Shown: piece by piece, positions 11,501-22,502 of the stretch
How positions within the stretch are numbered: position 1 is the stretch's first letter
Layout of the letters: the number at the start of each line of letters is the position of its first letter
Assembly: GCA_012064415.1 (NCBI GenBank)
Contig: SSNU01000038.1
Span: 285,630-349,629 of the forward strand
Length of the DNA stretch: 64,000 nucleotides
Reading direction: 5' to 3'
Source: Gyrodactylus bullatarudis
Lineage: Eukaryota; Platyhelminthes; Monogenea; Gyrodactylidea; Gyrodactylidae
Program-made: the position numbers and the translations under genes
Notes under the pieces: model-generated
The model's database searches: none
What the model saw: only the letters and a program-made list of their open reading frames with translations
What the model was told of the DNA's origin: nothing

Positions 11501-14500
11501 TTGATACTAAAATGAGCATGACTTTGATTTTAGAGATGTATAATATGGATTTCTATGGAAAAATCAGACTAACATTTGAAATTAAAATTCTCAATTTCAA
11601 TCTTACCCCGCAAAGAAATTGTTTTATAAATTCATAACTCATAAAATCAGTTGATTTAAGAATCATAATTTACAATTTTAAATGATACTTTTCTCCGAAT
11701 AGATTGGAACAAAATTATCTCTTGAATTCGGTAATGAAATTTTATAAATCGAAATAATTTCGTTTCTGACTTATTATCTGTCGAGTTTTCGTGAAAATAG
11801 TAAATTCACATCTTCATGTCAATTATAATCATATAATTATATGATGATTGATATAGCCATTTTGTAAATGGGGTTCAAATAAAAAGAAATAACTAACCAA
11901 TATTCCAAGAGTTTGTAGAAATATTTCTGATTATTACTATTCCAATCCAGATTGAGTAATGAAATCGTTCACGAATATCAGCACATGTGATCTGAAACAA
12001 ATTCGTTTTGCCCAACTTTTTAAAGACATTTCCTTTTAGTTCGACAAAATTATTCGAGATAAGAACAGTCAAAAGAGACCATTGATGGGTATTGAAGGCG
12101 ACATTGAGAGTAGTCACTTGGCCAAGGAGTAGCATACAATGGCCAACTGAAATGATAAATAGAGTTTTTAAAATGAACTAAATTATTATTTTTTGCTTGC
12201 TAACTGGAAACCATTTTGGTATTGAGCATAAACGAAAGCTTTATTTTCGTCAGTTCTCTTAAATAACTCTTCTATTGCTCAGATTTTATAATTTCTATTG
12301 AATTTTCATGATTTTAAATTTATTCAGAGTATAGCTATGGCAATAATCTCTATTTGTTCTTAACTCATGTCCTCCAGGAAATCTGAATTGTGTAATAAAA
12401 CTTTAGACTATTAGACGACCTTGATATTTATACATTTAATAGTGTAAAATTGCCATCTTCTGATTGGTCAAAATTAGGGTAACTGGCCTATTAAATTTTT
12501 GCTAAAACATTTTCAACCAATCAAGAACGAAGTAAAATGATCCAATGAAATAGTAAGGAAAATCCAAAATCCTTAGACTCTGATTGGTTGGAATTATTTT
12601 TTTTGAAATTTGAATAACACCCTAGTTAAAATAATCAAGGCCATTTTTAAGATAGAAGAGTGGGTGACGGTAAATCATTTATGATATCTAAATACCATAG
12701 ACCTTATTTAACTTGAATCAAAAATTGTAAACGTCTCATTTCAATTTCAGTTTCATCATTATTAAGCAATTGTACATAGAAGTTACTCACAAATACAAAT
12801 TAGAGCAAAGATATATTGTAGGAGGAATGCTTTGATTCGGGAAAAATTATTCGGGGGCAAAAGAGAAGCAAATCTTTTGAATTTTTCCGGATGATTTAAC
12901 GACACTGTAAGCAAAATATCATCTAGAGCGTCTTGGCATACTGAAGATAAGAGTTTGTCAAGGAGCTTGAAAGAAAATAATTAATCAGTATGCGTACTGG
13001 TAAGTTTGAGTTGAACAGTAAAAACTTGACACTTGATATGGTAGATTTTTTGATTTTACTGCGTTATTCTTACCTAAAGTCTTCTTACCCTTACTTACTT
13101 GAATATTAAGATCGAAATAATCTATAATTTTGACTCGAAAGAAAATTAATCGATCTCTGTCAAAAAATATATGCTTAGACTCTAAAGATATACCTTTTTC
13201 TTGTTGAGGAATAATTGAATATTAATTTCTATCTCAGTTCCTTTGAACTCTCGGCTACTGAGTTTTGAGAAAATAATTTCTGTCTTCCTTGTCATTATAA
13301 GCTCGGGATAAGCTGATATTTACTTCCTAATTATATGACTAAACATGATACGGGAGCCAAGATTTGGTTGAAAGATCAATGAGATTTCTTCAAGAATCAG
13401 ACAGGGCTTGGACATTTGGCTTAACATTAAGAATTTTGGAACATGATTCGAAAAATAATTAGGAATAATAGGCAAACAATAGATCTTACAAAAAGCAAAC
13501 AATGTATACAGGTTTTTTCAAAATCCAAACAAGATCTATGCTAATATGATCATAACCCAAAGGTACATATTACTTTTTCACTAAACACAAATATAAATTT
13601 CTGCATATTTCACAAAACCCAAACATACATTTAATCAAGTGTGATTTGATTGGCTGTTTTCTATTCCCAAGTCCAGATTCATGCTCTAAAACTCTTATCA
13701 TACAATTATTATATTAATAATTATTATTATTGTACACCAATGTCAGGAAATTGTACAACCCTCACCCCCTATGTTTCATCCCTAAAATCTATTTGAACAA
13801 ATAAGAGAAATTTGCATATGCTCATAAATGTAATATAAATATCAAGCCGGTATAATATTCTGATGAGATCCGGTGAAATATATAAGCTTAATCACTAAAT
13901 ATTTCCTCAACTTCTAATTCCTCATGAAGATATCTTCGTCATCAGAAAATATTTTCGAAGAAGCTGGACATTATTTTTCACAAAGTTATTATTGTACACC
14001 AATGTCAGAAAACAAGAGAAATTAGAAAAACTCTACAAAACTACTGTTTGAGTATTAACAAGCCGCTTAGGATAGTCAATTCCACGCCAACTTATTAGGC
14101 ACTTTAAAAAATTAACTCCTAAAGGATGTATAAATTTGGTGAAATCAATCGATGGAAAAGATATTCCTTATCTAACTGCTTACAGATGCATCAAAGAAAT
14201 ATCTAAAGAGAAAGAATCAGGAATTTTAAATTCTACTTCTCAATTAAGAAGTTATTTCGAATGGAATAAAATCCTTAATTCAGGAATTCATGTAGATATT
14301 TTGATTGAGGATTCTAAACTCGTTGCTTCTTTCTTGTGCTAATGCATACTTTAATAGCCTGCCAGTTATAGCTCTGGATTGCTGCCATATGAAAAATGGG
14401 TCAAATTACACTTTTCTCATAGCTAATGGAATCAATGCAAATAATTGAACATTTCCTATAGCTGTGATCTTTGTTCGAACAGCGATTGGCCTGATAATGA

Positions 14501-17500
14501 GTTGACTATCCTAAGCGGTTTGTTAATACTCAAACAGTAGTTTTTTAGAGTTTTAATAACTTTGTGTTAAGAGTTTTAGAGCACGATCCTGGACTTAGGA
14601 ATAGAAAACATTCAATCAAGTCAAACTTGATTAAATGTATGTTTGGGTTTTGTGAAATACGCAGAAATATATGTTTGTGTTAAGTAAAACTATTTGTGTT
14701 CAGTTGAAAAGGTAATATGTACCTTTGGGTTATGATATTATTCGTATAAATCTTGTTTGGATTTTGAAAAATCCTGTATACATTGTATGCCTTTTGTAAT
14801 TATCCCAAATAATTAACCCGTCATGTCCCGTTGTTCCACCAGTGGAACACAACACTTTCTCGGGCGATAATTTGAACTGAAAGCTGCTTAAAATAACCTA
14901 ATCGTCCCTCATCAGGAAGGAAATTTATTAATTCATATAGATGGTTTTTCACTGATGCCAACCAAAGTTACTTAGTTAAGAAGGGTGATTTTTTTTTAAT
15001 TTAGTCAAATAATTAAATTACGTTTTCAATTGAATCATGAATGATCTTTTTACGATAGCAGCAAAAAATACTGTTAAAAAGTCTAGGGAATGTTTCTTTG
15101 TTCAATATTGATGAAAAATAATAAGTATTTCAAAATAGACTAAATGCATGGATGTATTGTTTTTGTAATGAGTATATCTGTATATTAAAAGATCTATGAA
15201 GAAGTAAACAAACCTCTAGTAAGTTGAAGAAAATGTAAAGTTTCATAATTGACTGTGTTCTTATTTCATGGTAGACAACTGAGGTATCAATATGGCACAT
15301 GATCCCAGTACAGATAATGATCAAACTGAACTTGATCAAATCCCGTAACTCGTGTGGTTTCGTAAAGAGATCTAATGAGAAACTGCTGTATATGGAAAAA
15401 ACGGTTAGCATTTTAAGAGAAGATAGTTGAGTTGGGTTTACTTTTTCTTGTGGAAGTTGTGACGAAAGTTTGGCAATCTCATGAAAGAGGATAGCTGAAT
15501 GAGGAGAAATGAGATGATACTGAGAAAACATCTAATTGGCAAGAATGTATAGACTAGGAGCATATGATCCAGACACTGTAACCATCCATAGAGCATAAAC
15601 TGGAATAGAAGAGTTTATTAATGTCAAAAGAAAACATGAAAATTTAACAACTTTTCAAGTTTATGATTCTATTCTAGAGATGTAGTGTAAAGAAAAAAGA
15701 AGATTTTTTATATATTGATTTAATACTTTTTTAATGCAATTTTTCTATATAATAAGTAGAACACCAAAAGAGTGGTATATACTAAAAAAATTGTCAACTA
15801 ATACAGATTAGCTATCTATAATCGTTTCGTTCTAGGTGTTTAGTTAAAATATCCCACAGGTTCATCTTATTTGGTAATGAATAGAGCATCAAAAAGTATA
15901 TTTTACATGTAAGGTATATTAAACAAATAAAGCACATTGAGGTAAATCAGATGAGGTGTGAGGTTTCATATAAAAAAGTTATAAGAGCATATATCGGTCA
16001 TATATTTTGTAACAGGTCATATTTTTTAAAAGGCATATTTATAGGTCATATTCATACATAATGTATACTTTGCATAGAATATACCCACACCTAATCTAAT
16101 TGACCAATCACATTCATTCTATGATTTTCCATGATTGACATTTTAATTACATCAATGATGTAACTCATCATGTAGCGTGCTTTATTCTATATCATTTTAA
16201 CGATGCCAAAAACTCCAACATCAAGTACCATATAAATAACGCATTTTATCGAATCCTGACCCAATGTATTCCTAGAATCTAGAATGGGAGATCTATATTG
16301 TAATATCTAATGTTGCACTGCTAACCAAAGCAGATCATTTCTTATTTATTAACCTTGACTCATAAGTAAAGTTGGTTGATATGAAGTTGGGAATCTATGA
16401 TTTTTACAGAAATCTCGATTTTTTCATCAAGAATTCGAATAAAAAAATTTTGGTAATGGCGATTTTCAAAATTCGATTTGGCGCCAAAATACCAATTTTA
16501 GAACTTTGAGCTGAAAATTTTTTATTGATTTGAAAGTTGGAGGTTGATCAAAAGGGGTTTTTCAGGATCAAGATTAAACAAGAAAGCTGACTAGCACAGT
16601 CAAGTTACCGATAGTTTACCCATTTTCGAGAGATTTTGAATTATCGAAATTTCATTGATTTTCAAGTAGTGAAAATGATCAAAAAATTGAAATTCAGCTC
16701 CCAAACGATAATAAGGCAATGTATCCAATAAGATTCAGTTGAATTGATTTTCTTGTCTAATCTCGATACTAAAAAACCCCTTTTGATCAACCTCCAACTT
16801 TCAAATCAATAAATATTTTCGGTTCAAAGTTCGAAAAAATGGGATTTTGGCGCCAAATCAACTTTGAAAAATTGCCATATTTTTCATAAAATTAATTTTT
16901 TTCTTCAACTGGTAAAAGTGGGAAACATGAGTAGGATTCCAAAATATCTTTAAAAAATTCGAATTCTTGATGAAAATATCGATGTAAAAATCATAGATTC
17001 CCAACTTCATACCAATTAGCTTTAGTAGGGAAATTAAAAAAGCCATATAATATGACCCAAAAAATAAGTACCTTTTTATAAGCGCCTATAAATGAGTTTT
17101 TTAGGACATATTTTTGACGCTCTAGTAATGAATAAGCCCATGTCGTTGATTGTTACAGCTTACAAAGGGATCCCACATTGACTATAGTAAGAAAGAAACT
17201 CTCAGAGCATTTATATAGAAATAATTCAAGTATACATCTTTGGTAGAAATATAGGCACGTTTCGTCCTATTTTTGATTCGTGAATATGCCAGAACCTAGC
17301 CCAATGCTCGATCCACTCGTCCAACATCGAATGCAACCAAAGATAAAGGTCCTACAAAAAACTTTCTCTCCAGCCAAGATCATGTATTCAGATGGTTTTA
17401 CTTACTCTAGTTTTTAAACTTGGAGCATATCTTAATTTAGGATCCGAGTGTAAGAAAAAGGATCAAAAAGAGAATTAGTTCAAATGCAGAAAATTCCAAA

Positions 17501-18986
17501 ACTTTCACCTTTTTTCTTTCTCAATTATTTTTTTTGTGAAAGTAGGTCATCTCATCTTTAGTACGAGAAAATTATAAATAATTATTTATACCATTGTGAT
17601 TTTTGTAAAAATCTAAAATTCTCAATTTCATATTAACTAGCTTTACAAATATTCATAGGCTTTCATTCAAGTTATGATAAGTAAATTTTGTCAGAATTTT
17701 GACTGGTCTATGTGAAGAAAAATGATAAAAATAAATCTGATTTTAAACATCGAAGAAACATTGGAATCAATAAAATAGAACTTCATTTCATACTAAAGAG
17801 TTCAATTTCTTGGTTCCTTTAGTTAAGTTTGATTTGTGTGATTTTTTTGAAGGGTTAATCCCAAAAAATGACCCTAAATAAAATATTTTTCCATAATTAC
17901 TGTGAAAATTCCCATTGATAACAAACGTTGCCTCTTCTTACTGTCTTTAGCAAGATAAAATTTAAGTTGGATATAGCAGCTAGAGAAGACCAATTTTTCT
18001 TGATTATTAACCAGGAGATAAACAAAAAATCTAAAATCACTTTTTGCTAAATCATTTAATGCAAGTCCATAGAAAATAAGACAAAAGCATTTATTTAACC
18101 CTTCATGTTACAAATTATTTTTTTTCATCACAGAATATAAAAAACTTTTGACTGACCAAAATTATTACGCTGATTCCGAATCTGAGTTCCTTCTTGAATG
18201 TTGACTTATCATTTAAAAGAAAATAGAGGTTAAAATTGGCATTTTGGACTCTAGAACCAGCTATCTTCAAAACTATAAGAGATATCGAGCAGGCAATTGC
18301 ATTTTAAAAAAAAGTATATTAAGATTCTTTCAGTACAAATTACCGCTCAAGAAAGGGGTTTGTTCCACTGGTGGAACAGTCGGACATGAAGGGTTAATTT
18401 CTCATATGAATTTATTGTCAGATAAATCTTTCGGAAGGCTCAACTTCAAGATTGAAAAGGAACTTTCTCTTCATATAGAACCTTGAATGGAAAAAATCTT
18501 AGGCTAATCTAGGTTTTTCACAAGTTTTCTTAATCCTCAAAAAGGTTATACAATAAATAAGAAACGTTGAAGACTGTGCACGAGCCGAAAAAATATCAAA
18601 AGCTAAAAAATTATTTAATTTGGTGTCAAGTAAAATTATAACTTTCAACATGAAATATTTATTTCATTTGGGGTCAATTTTAGAAATGTCTGGAGCCATT
18701 TTTGGAAGAGAGATTTTTATGGATTAAATTATAAATTATTTACCGATTCCAAATACTTTGGTATAGCTATAAAGGTATAGACGCGATTCTTAAATTGATA
18801 ACTTTCATCAGAGGAATCTGTGGTGGACATGGCCTCTTCATGTTTCCTAGACGACTGTGTTAATTCTTCAACGACATAATTGTATATGGAAAAATTCCAA
18901 AAGGGCTGTTGTATTTCAAATTCACTTTCAGATCGTCCCGTCTGACTCTGAGGCGTGAAGGATCGAGAGGCTTCACCTTTTGTCAT
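5526..18986 (-). CDS. TAPT1: TAPT1 homolog (transmembrane anterior posterior transformation protein 1), 10 exons
   Basis: Ten exons join in phase to about 730 aa: 18986-18744, 15599-15442, 15385-15214, 12965-12791, 12146-11898, 9786-9677, 8810-8751, 8689-8550, 7658-6986, 5738-5526. All introns are GT-AG. Recognisable TAPT1 blocks in order are NRVYTFIAIPKYLES, CLDHMLLVYTFLPIRCF, HIDTSVVYHEIRTQS, VTTLNVAFNTHQWSLLTV, SNNFVELKGNVFKK, WVKHAFITKFN, SRRMGLTPIPLA and the conserved end DIDRYQMHGG. The family is a multipass membrane protein of the ER/ciliary base linked to skeletal patterning and ciliogenesis in vertebrates (family knowledge). The long exon 7658-6986 encodes a Ser/Asn-rich, probably disordered tail, which makes the protein longer than vertebrate TAPT1 (about 570 aa). 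Intron 2 is only 56 bp. Intron 1 (3.1 kb) and intron 3 (2.2 kb) are filled with transposons. Exon ends are inferred, without transcript support. Confidence 0.93.
8275..8367. repeat. 93-bp near-perfect palindrome
   Basis: 33-bp arms 8275-8307 and 8335-8367 (TTTTATAATAAAATTTATTA...) around a 27-bp loop, in a TAPT1 intron. Probably a tiny MITE. No duplication could be assigned with confidence. Confidence 0.75.
9148..9611 (-). mobile_element. TIR-flanked element with hammerhead and ORF start
   Basis: Inverted repeats of about 60 bp bound the element: 9150-9210 (CATGTATAGTAGAATTTTT) and 9552-9609 (reverse complement; shared core GCTTCGGTCTATAATGTAAA). On the minus strand the order is a CCAAT-like box (about 9405), a TATATAAAT box (about 9375), the hammerhead (9366-9312) and an ATG at about 9284 opening a short frame. 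It is in a TAPT1 intron. No target duplication was clear. It may be a truncated, re-flanked end of a retroelement rather than a classical MITE. Confidence 0.65.
9312..9366 (-). ncRNA. Hammerhead ribozyme with eight-base stem II replacement
   Basis: On the minus strand: upstream GCCGG (9366-9362); stem I GTAAGAGT (9360-9353) pairing with ACTAATTAC (9320-9312) as 3 + 4 bp around an internal loop; core CTGATGA (9352-9346); GATCCGGC (9345-9338); GAAA (9337-9334); stem III ATAA...TTAT (9334-9322); C17 at 9321 giving an ATC cleavage triplet. All catalytic bases are present. The eight bases cannot make a normal stem II, but their CCGGC complements the upstream GCCGG. Confidence 0.7.
13726..14008 (+). 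repeat. 21-bp direct repeats flanking the hammerhead insertion
   Basis: ATTATTGTACACCAATGTCA(G) occurs at 13726-13746 and again at 13988-14008. Between them lie 241 bp with the hammerhead. This may be a long target-site duplication or the remains of a tandem unit. Confidence 0.6.
13860..13905 (+). ncRNA. Second copy of the short-stem-II hammerhead
   Basis: CTGATGA (13860-13866), GATCCGGT (13867-13874), GAAA (13875-13878). Upstream GCCGG lies at 13846-13850, which still pairs with CCGGT using one G-U. Stem III is weaker than in the 9.3-kb copy. Confidence 0.6.
14136..14342 (+). pseudogene. Short unidentified frame inside the long-TIR element
   Basis: 68 codons with protein-like composition (SIDGKDIPYLTAYRCIKEIS). 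I do not recognise it. It may be the remnant of a transposase or other element-encoded protein. Confidence 0.25.
14813..14900 (+). repeat. Related piggyBac-like end fragment
   Basis: TTAACCCGTCATGTCC followed by the same palindrome GTTCCACCAGTGGAAC and by CGGGCGATAATTTGAACTGA, homologous to the right end of the MITE at 18099-18393 in inverse orientation. No matching opposite end was found. Confidence 0.6.
15815..15905 (-). repeat. Short SINE tail fragment
   Basis: CGTTTCGTTCTAGGTG and CACAGGTTCATCTTATTTGG match the antisense tail at 62580-62630. Only about 90 bp remain, in TAPT1 intron 1. Confidence 0.5.
16377..17016. repeat. AT-rich dispersed repeat with inverted ends
   Basis: The left end GATATGAAGTTGGGAATC and the right end, its inverse (GATTCCCAACTTCATACC), bound about 640 bp with TTTGGCGCCAAA-like motifs inside. 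Related copies or parts occur at 17590-17645, 43650-44225, 50275-50320, 51169-51260 and 56070-56620. Confidence 0.7.
17085..17345 (-). repeat. SINE copy with decayed hammerhead
   Basis: Minus-strand copy of the SINE. The A-box region (GGATCGAGCATTGG on the minus strand) is kept, the B-box is deleted, and the hammerhead core is changed to TTCACGA while GGACGAAACGTGC remains (about 17251-17275). The tail contains AAATGCTCTGAGAGTTTCTT and GATTGTTACAGCTT (plus strand), shared with 62585-62745. Confidence 0.7.
18099..18393. mobile_element. piggyBac-like MITE, 295 bp
   Basis: Ends are CCCTTCATGT and ACATGAAGGG, flanked on both sides by TTAA (18095-18098 and 18394-18397). TTAA sites and CCC ends are typical of piggyBac. 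A perfect subterminal palindrome GTTCCACTGGTGGAAC lies near the right end (18362-18377). It is in TAPT1 intron 1. Confidence 0.8.
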
Positions 18987-19162
18987 TGCCCATAAAGCTC
19001 TTTAATTGGCTATAATGAGATGACAATGAATTAGAAAAGAGATAACTCCAAAAGTATCAAGTGAATAAAAAAGATGGCTGCAAATTGGTGTAATAGAAAA
19101 AAAAGCTTTATTTGAATTTGATTAATACAAGGTAGAGTTTGTGAAAATATATAAACTATGTT

Positions 19163-19471
19163 TTAAGCATTGGCTTGCTTTCTTAGTTGAACGTAGATTT
19201 GTTCTTTGATCCAAAACTTTGGTCTGGGCACATAAGTTGTTGTCTTTTCATTGAATACAAGACATGATAAGTCAGCCAGTTGATCGATAAACGTGAATAG
19301 CTGTTTAATATCATAGGTTATCTTTGGGGAGTGTGGATTTTGACGCTTTAGTTGTTCTTCGTAGATTTTGCAAATACCTTCAAGACATTCTTCCAAGGTC
19401 TCGTAATCTGACCAGGTACGACCGTCTGGCTTTTTAGCATCTGCTTGTACAAGAAGTAGTGTATGTGGCAT
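19163..19471 (-). CDS. ERH: Enhancer of rudimentary homolog (ERH)
   Basis: A complete 102-aa protein with an uninterrupted reading frame. It starts MPHTLLLVQ and keeps the ERH core: [19 protein letters not shown], then YEEQLKR, then [20 protein letters not shown], then a C-terminal [17 protein letters not shown] is normally 100-104 aa, so the length is right. ERH is a small, very conserved nuclear homodimer that works in mRNA splicing, RNA decay and small-RNA pathways with partners such as SNRPD3, CIZ1 and Mmi1-like proteins (family knowledge). The gene lies about 130 bp downstream of the end of ERMP1 and about 180 bp upstream of the TAPT1 start codon, all on the minus strand. I saw no intron. 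The start codon is the only Met that gives the conserved N-terminus. Confidence 0.97.
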   Translation of the reverse strand: MPHTLLLVQADAKKPDGRTWSDYETLEECLEGICKIYEEQLKRQNPHSPKITYDIKQLFTFIDQLADLSCLVFNEKTTTYVPRPKFWIKEQIYVQLRKQANA

Positions 19472-19598
19472 CTCTCAAGGATTATAAAAACTGTAAAAAA
19501 AACTGAATTATTTTTTTGTAAATTTAATAAGTTTTCAATAAGAATATATAATTTTTCAGTAACAAGATGAAAATTAAAATGGAAGGATAAAATTTATT

Positions 19599-22502
19599 CT
19601 AGAAGACTAAAGATACTTTCCACATAGTATACGAGGTGGGATATGCGGTAATAATGAACCAATCAGGAATATGTTTATCAATAATTCGAGTAAGATCATT
19701 CGTTGTGCCAGAATTGGGTAAATCCAAATCAAAATATTGGCCTGAGAGGGAAAGATCAAAAGTGTGCTCCTGTGGATTTTCACGATTCGGACTCTTTTTC
19801 ACTGTGAGAATAACCCATGATTTCCATAAAGCTGGATTATTAACAGGTCCAGCATAGTCCGATGTTGCCTCTCCGTTCAAATGATAGATAAAGTAATGTT
19901 CACCAACCGTCTCACCCTTGAAGGGTTTCGGCATATCTATTGGATTTATGGAAACATCGGAAAAAGAAAAATTTGAGACTCGAACAAAATCTGGATTTGT
20001 TCTAATGTACATGTGAGTATGCGGTGGACCTCCTTGAACTAGTAAAGACACCTTGACAGAGGTCCAGCAATCATGAGGTCCTTTTTTACAACTCTCTCCA
20101 ATGACCTCTCTGTTTGTTACACTAAATTTTATTTCAGGTTTAGAGTCATGTTTCTTGACATCCCTGTGCATCATGCTATTACTAAAGACGAACGCAAAAG
20201 GATAGTAATAGGAAATTCCACAATAGGGCTGGGTAAAGTTGCATCTTTCCCTAGTAAGAGAATCTTGAGGAAAATCGACCTTATTTGTATCCCTTTTAGG
20301 GGCAAAGAAACCGTTTCTCGAGGAGATATTCAAGTATTTGAAACCATTCCCGTCAAGGGTTGTAATTACAATGGAGCTCTCCGAGCTAGTGATGCGATCT
20401 AAGTTAGACCAATCTTCATGAAGTTCCTTATTCATATGGAACATTACAAGACGCTGTTGACTAGTTAACGAAGTTCCATTAAGGATGCCTTCTCTTCCAT
20501 TGTGAGAAGTATATGGGAAGCCAAAATCAGTCTGTTTTAAGAATACAACAGTTCCCAAATAAAAGACTAGGATTATTTTCAAGAGCTTGGCAAGATGGCA
20601 TGTTTTGGTTGAAATAAATCCAGGAGAGAGAGTAGTTATGAATGGAACTGAGACAAGAATAGTTATTACGGCGATTGGTAGGTCTCCAGGTATAGTCTGT
20701 CCGGATCGACCGGCAATGGGGATAAAAACTTTGAATAGCAAGGAAATGCGCATAAAGTAATCTGTAGTACCATAGGGGATTAAAATTAAGAGGAGCCGGA
20801 ATAACAGGGGAACGTTGAAGATACCCAGCAATAACTTTGGCATGAAACAAGCAAATATAATCCACTGGGTGAGAATATGAGAGGATGCCAGACGAAAGAA
20901 GGAAAATATCATCATAATCATTGCCAGGACAAGTAACGAAGAATCGTTAAAGTCATTGAAAATGTTTGTATAGTTGAGATCAGTCTTTTTCGTCATAATC
21001 CAATTCAGACCGGGATCAGATGACTTTTCAATGAACCATCTTTTCACAATGTAGTGGAATAGTATTTGAAATCCAATTAGAGGAATAAAGTAGAGAAAAA
21101 TCATGTTAACTCTCCAGGAGAACCAGGCAAGAATGAGACCAATCTTAATATGAAAAATTGCCAGACATATGAGGAAAATAGTTGTAGATATAAGGAGGGC
21201 CAGCTGTACTTTGAATGCCTTGTAAAGACCTTTGCGAGTAGGAGTGAATAAATCGCGTTCTGGAGAGCGTCTTTTTGCCAAGGTAAAATGAATACAGAAT
21301 AGGCTTAATACGAGATTGAATAGAAGTAAATAAATTAAAGGAGCTCGGACAATGAATAAGGAAAAAACATCAAAGTAAAAGTAATGAAATACATCTTTGA
21401 TGTAAAATATTTTCGACCAGATATTCTCGATGAATTTATGAGGCGAAGCCAGAATTTTATTGGAATATTTTTCTTCTTTGGTTGAATTCTTTAAGCGAGG
21501 AGTCTCCTCAAGTCCTTTTGTTGATAGGAGGTCTGTAATCATAAGAAGAACGTTATCACCAGTTAACTTGAGACATTGGCTAGAAATTCTGTTGGGTACA
21601 TCATGAAGAGTATGATAGGAATATCCATCATCAATATGGGCAAAATCAATACCCGGAATGTTTCCAAAATGGTTAAATATACGGAAATCGGTCTCTCCAG
21701 GAATTAGGCCAGACTGAAAAAGCTCTTCAGCAAAAACATTGGCTTTAGGCGCCCAAGATGACCTGGAAAATGAGTCGAGTAGAAAATTGCTAATTCTACT
21801 TGGACTAGATTGAAAAAGGATAGACTGTCCACCAGCTCCAGCCCCTTCAAGATTAATAAATCCAATTATTTTATCTTTGAGTTGGTTCTGAGTTATGAAT
21901 GCATGACTTGCGGGCAACAAGGCTTCTTCTGCTCCATTAAATAAGAACAAGATATTATAATTCAGAGCGAATTGTTGCTTAGTTAAGACTCTAGCTATCT
22001 CTAGCATTAGAGCACAAGAAATGAAATCATCAGAAGCTCCATTTGACCCTGGTGGAGTATCATAGTGACAGTTAATAAGTAAATACTTTGTTTCGGGCAA
22101 TGCATCTTTCGATTTTATCGTTAAAATAATATTATATAGCTTATCATAAGTGGTAATATGTCCCATAATTTGGAAAGATGATTCCAAGGATTTGTTTAAT
22201 TCGAATTCAACGTCAACATTGGGTGATTTTTGAGATTTAATCTCTCTTATTTGATCAACAATATAGCTGGTTGTAAATTTATTAAGAGATAAAGATCCTG
22301 CTGTTTTTTCTCCATATTCGAAAACTTTATTCAGGTGATTCTTCGCCTGAGTTTCATTTAGATTAGTATCGAAATGGTTGTAACTAGGACATTCATTAGA
22401 ATATGAGTATGAAATATTTGCAACAATAAAGAAAATAAAAAAGAATAAAATCCATTGTTTTAATGTCAAAGGATCATAATTGTAAGATGTAGAGGAAAGC
22501 AT
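19599..22502 (-). CDS. ERMP1: ERMP1/Felix-ina-like ER metallopeptidase, M28 family
   Basis: A single 967-aa open frame. Residues about 15-35 form a hydrophobic N-terminal membrane anchor. A peptidase M28 domain follows with the expected zinc ligands and catalytic residues: H146 in NCHYDT, D158 in NGASDD, the E192-E193 pair in FNGAEEA, E219 in FINLEGAGAGG and the later His in YHTLHD. Several membrane segments lie at about 380-660, then a lumenal C-terminal domain with Cys-rich blocks. This is the architecture of ERMP1 (about 900 aa), an ER-resident membrane aminopeptidase-like enzyme. The active site looks intact. The gene has no introns, unlike most animal ERMP1 genes. It shares a divergent promoter region with the RASSF gene. 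The assignment is from motifs and order; substrate specificity cannot be read. Confidence 0.93.
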   Translation of the reverse strand: MLSSTSYNYDPLTLKQWILFFFIFFIVANISYSYSNECPSYNHFDTNLNETQAKNHLNKVFEYGEKTAGSLSLNKFTTSYIVDQIREIKSQKSPNVDVEFELNKSLESSFQIMGHITTYDKLYNIILTIKSKDALPETKYLLINCHYDTPPGSNGASDDFISCALMLEIARVLTKQQFALNYNILFLFNGAEEALLPASHAFITQNQLKDKIIGFINLEGAGAGGQSILFQSSPSRISNFLLDSFSRSSWAPKANVFAEELFQSGLIPGETDFRIFNHFGNIPGIDFAHIDDGYSYHTLHDVPNRISSQCLKLTGDNVLLMITDLLSTKGLEETPRLKNSTKEEKYSNKILASPHKFIENIWSKIFYIKDVFHYFYFDVFSLFIVRAPLIYLLLFNLVLSLFCIHFTLAKRRSPERDLFTPTRKGLYKAFKVQLALLISTTIFLICLAIFHIKIGLILAWFSWRVNMIFLYFIPLIGFQILFHYIVKRWFIEKSSDPGLNWIMTKKTDLNYTNIFNDFNDSSLLVLAMIMMIFSFFRLASSHILTQWIIFACFMPKLLLGIFNVPLLFRLLLILIPYGTTDYFMRISLLFKVFIPIAGRSGQTIPGDLPIAVITILVSVPFITTLSPGFISTKTCHLAKLLKIILVFYLGTVVFLKQTDFGFPYTSHNGREGILNGTSLTSQQRLVMFHMNKELHEDWSNLDRITSSESSIVITTLDGNGFKYLNISSRNGFFAPKRDTNKVDFPQDSLTRERCNFTQPYCGISYYYPFAFVFSNSMMHRDVKKHDSKPEIKFSVTNREVIGESCKKGPHDCWTSVKVSLLVQGGPPHTHMYIRTNPDFVRVSNFSFSDVSINPIDMPKPFKGETVGEHYFIYHLNGEATSDYAGPVNNPALWKSWVILTVKKSPNRENPQEHTFDLSLSGQYFDLDLPNSGTTNDLTRIIDKHIPDWFIITAYPTSYTMWKVSLVF

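Larger units (their letters stand above)
13486..14799. mobile_element. 1.3-kb element with long (>200 bp) terminal inverted repeats
   Basis: The left arm (13486-13706, resuming at about 13981-14090) complements the right arm (about 14500-14799). Shared strings include AATGTATACAGG at the ends and AAACTACTGTTTGAGTATTA inside. The left arm is interrupted by an insertion (about 13707-13985) that holds the 13860 hammerhead. The middle has a 68-codon frame (14136-14342) without recognised similarity. The transposon class was not identified. Confidence 0.7.

Noticed and set aside
19636..20402. Plus-strand frames within ERMP1
   Set aside because: Antisense shadows of the 967-aa ERMP1 frame, with no family resemblance.
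20527..20865. 112-codon minus-strand frame within ERMP1
   Set aside because: Alternate-frame shadow of the ERMP1 membrane region.
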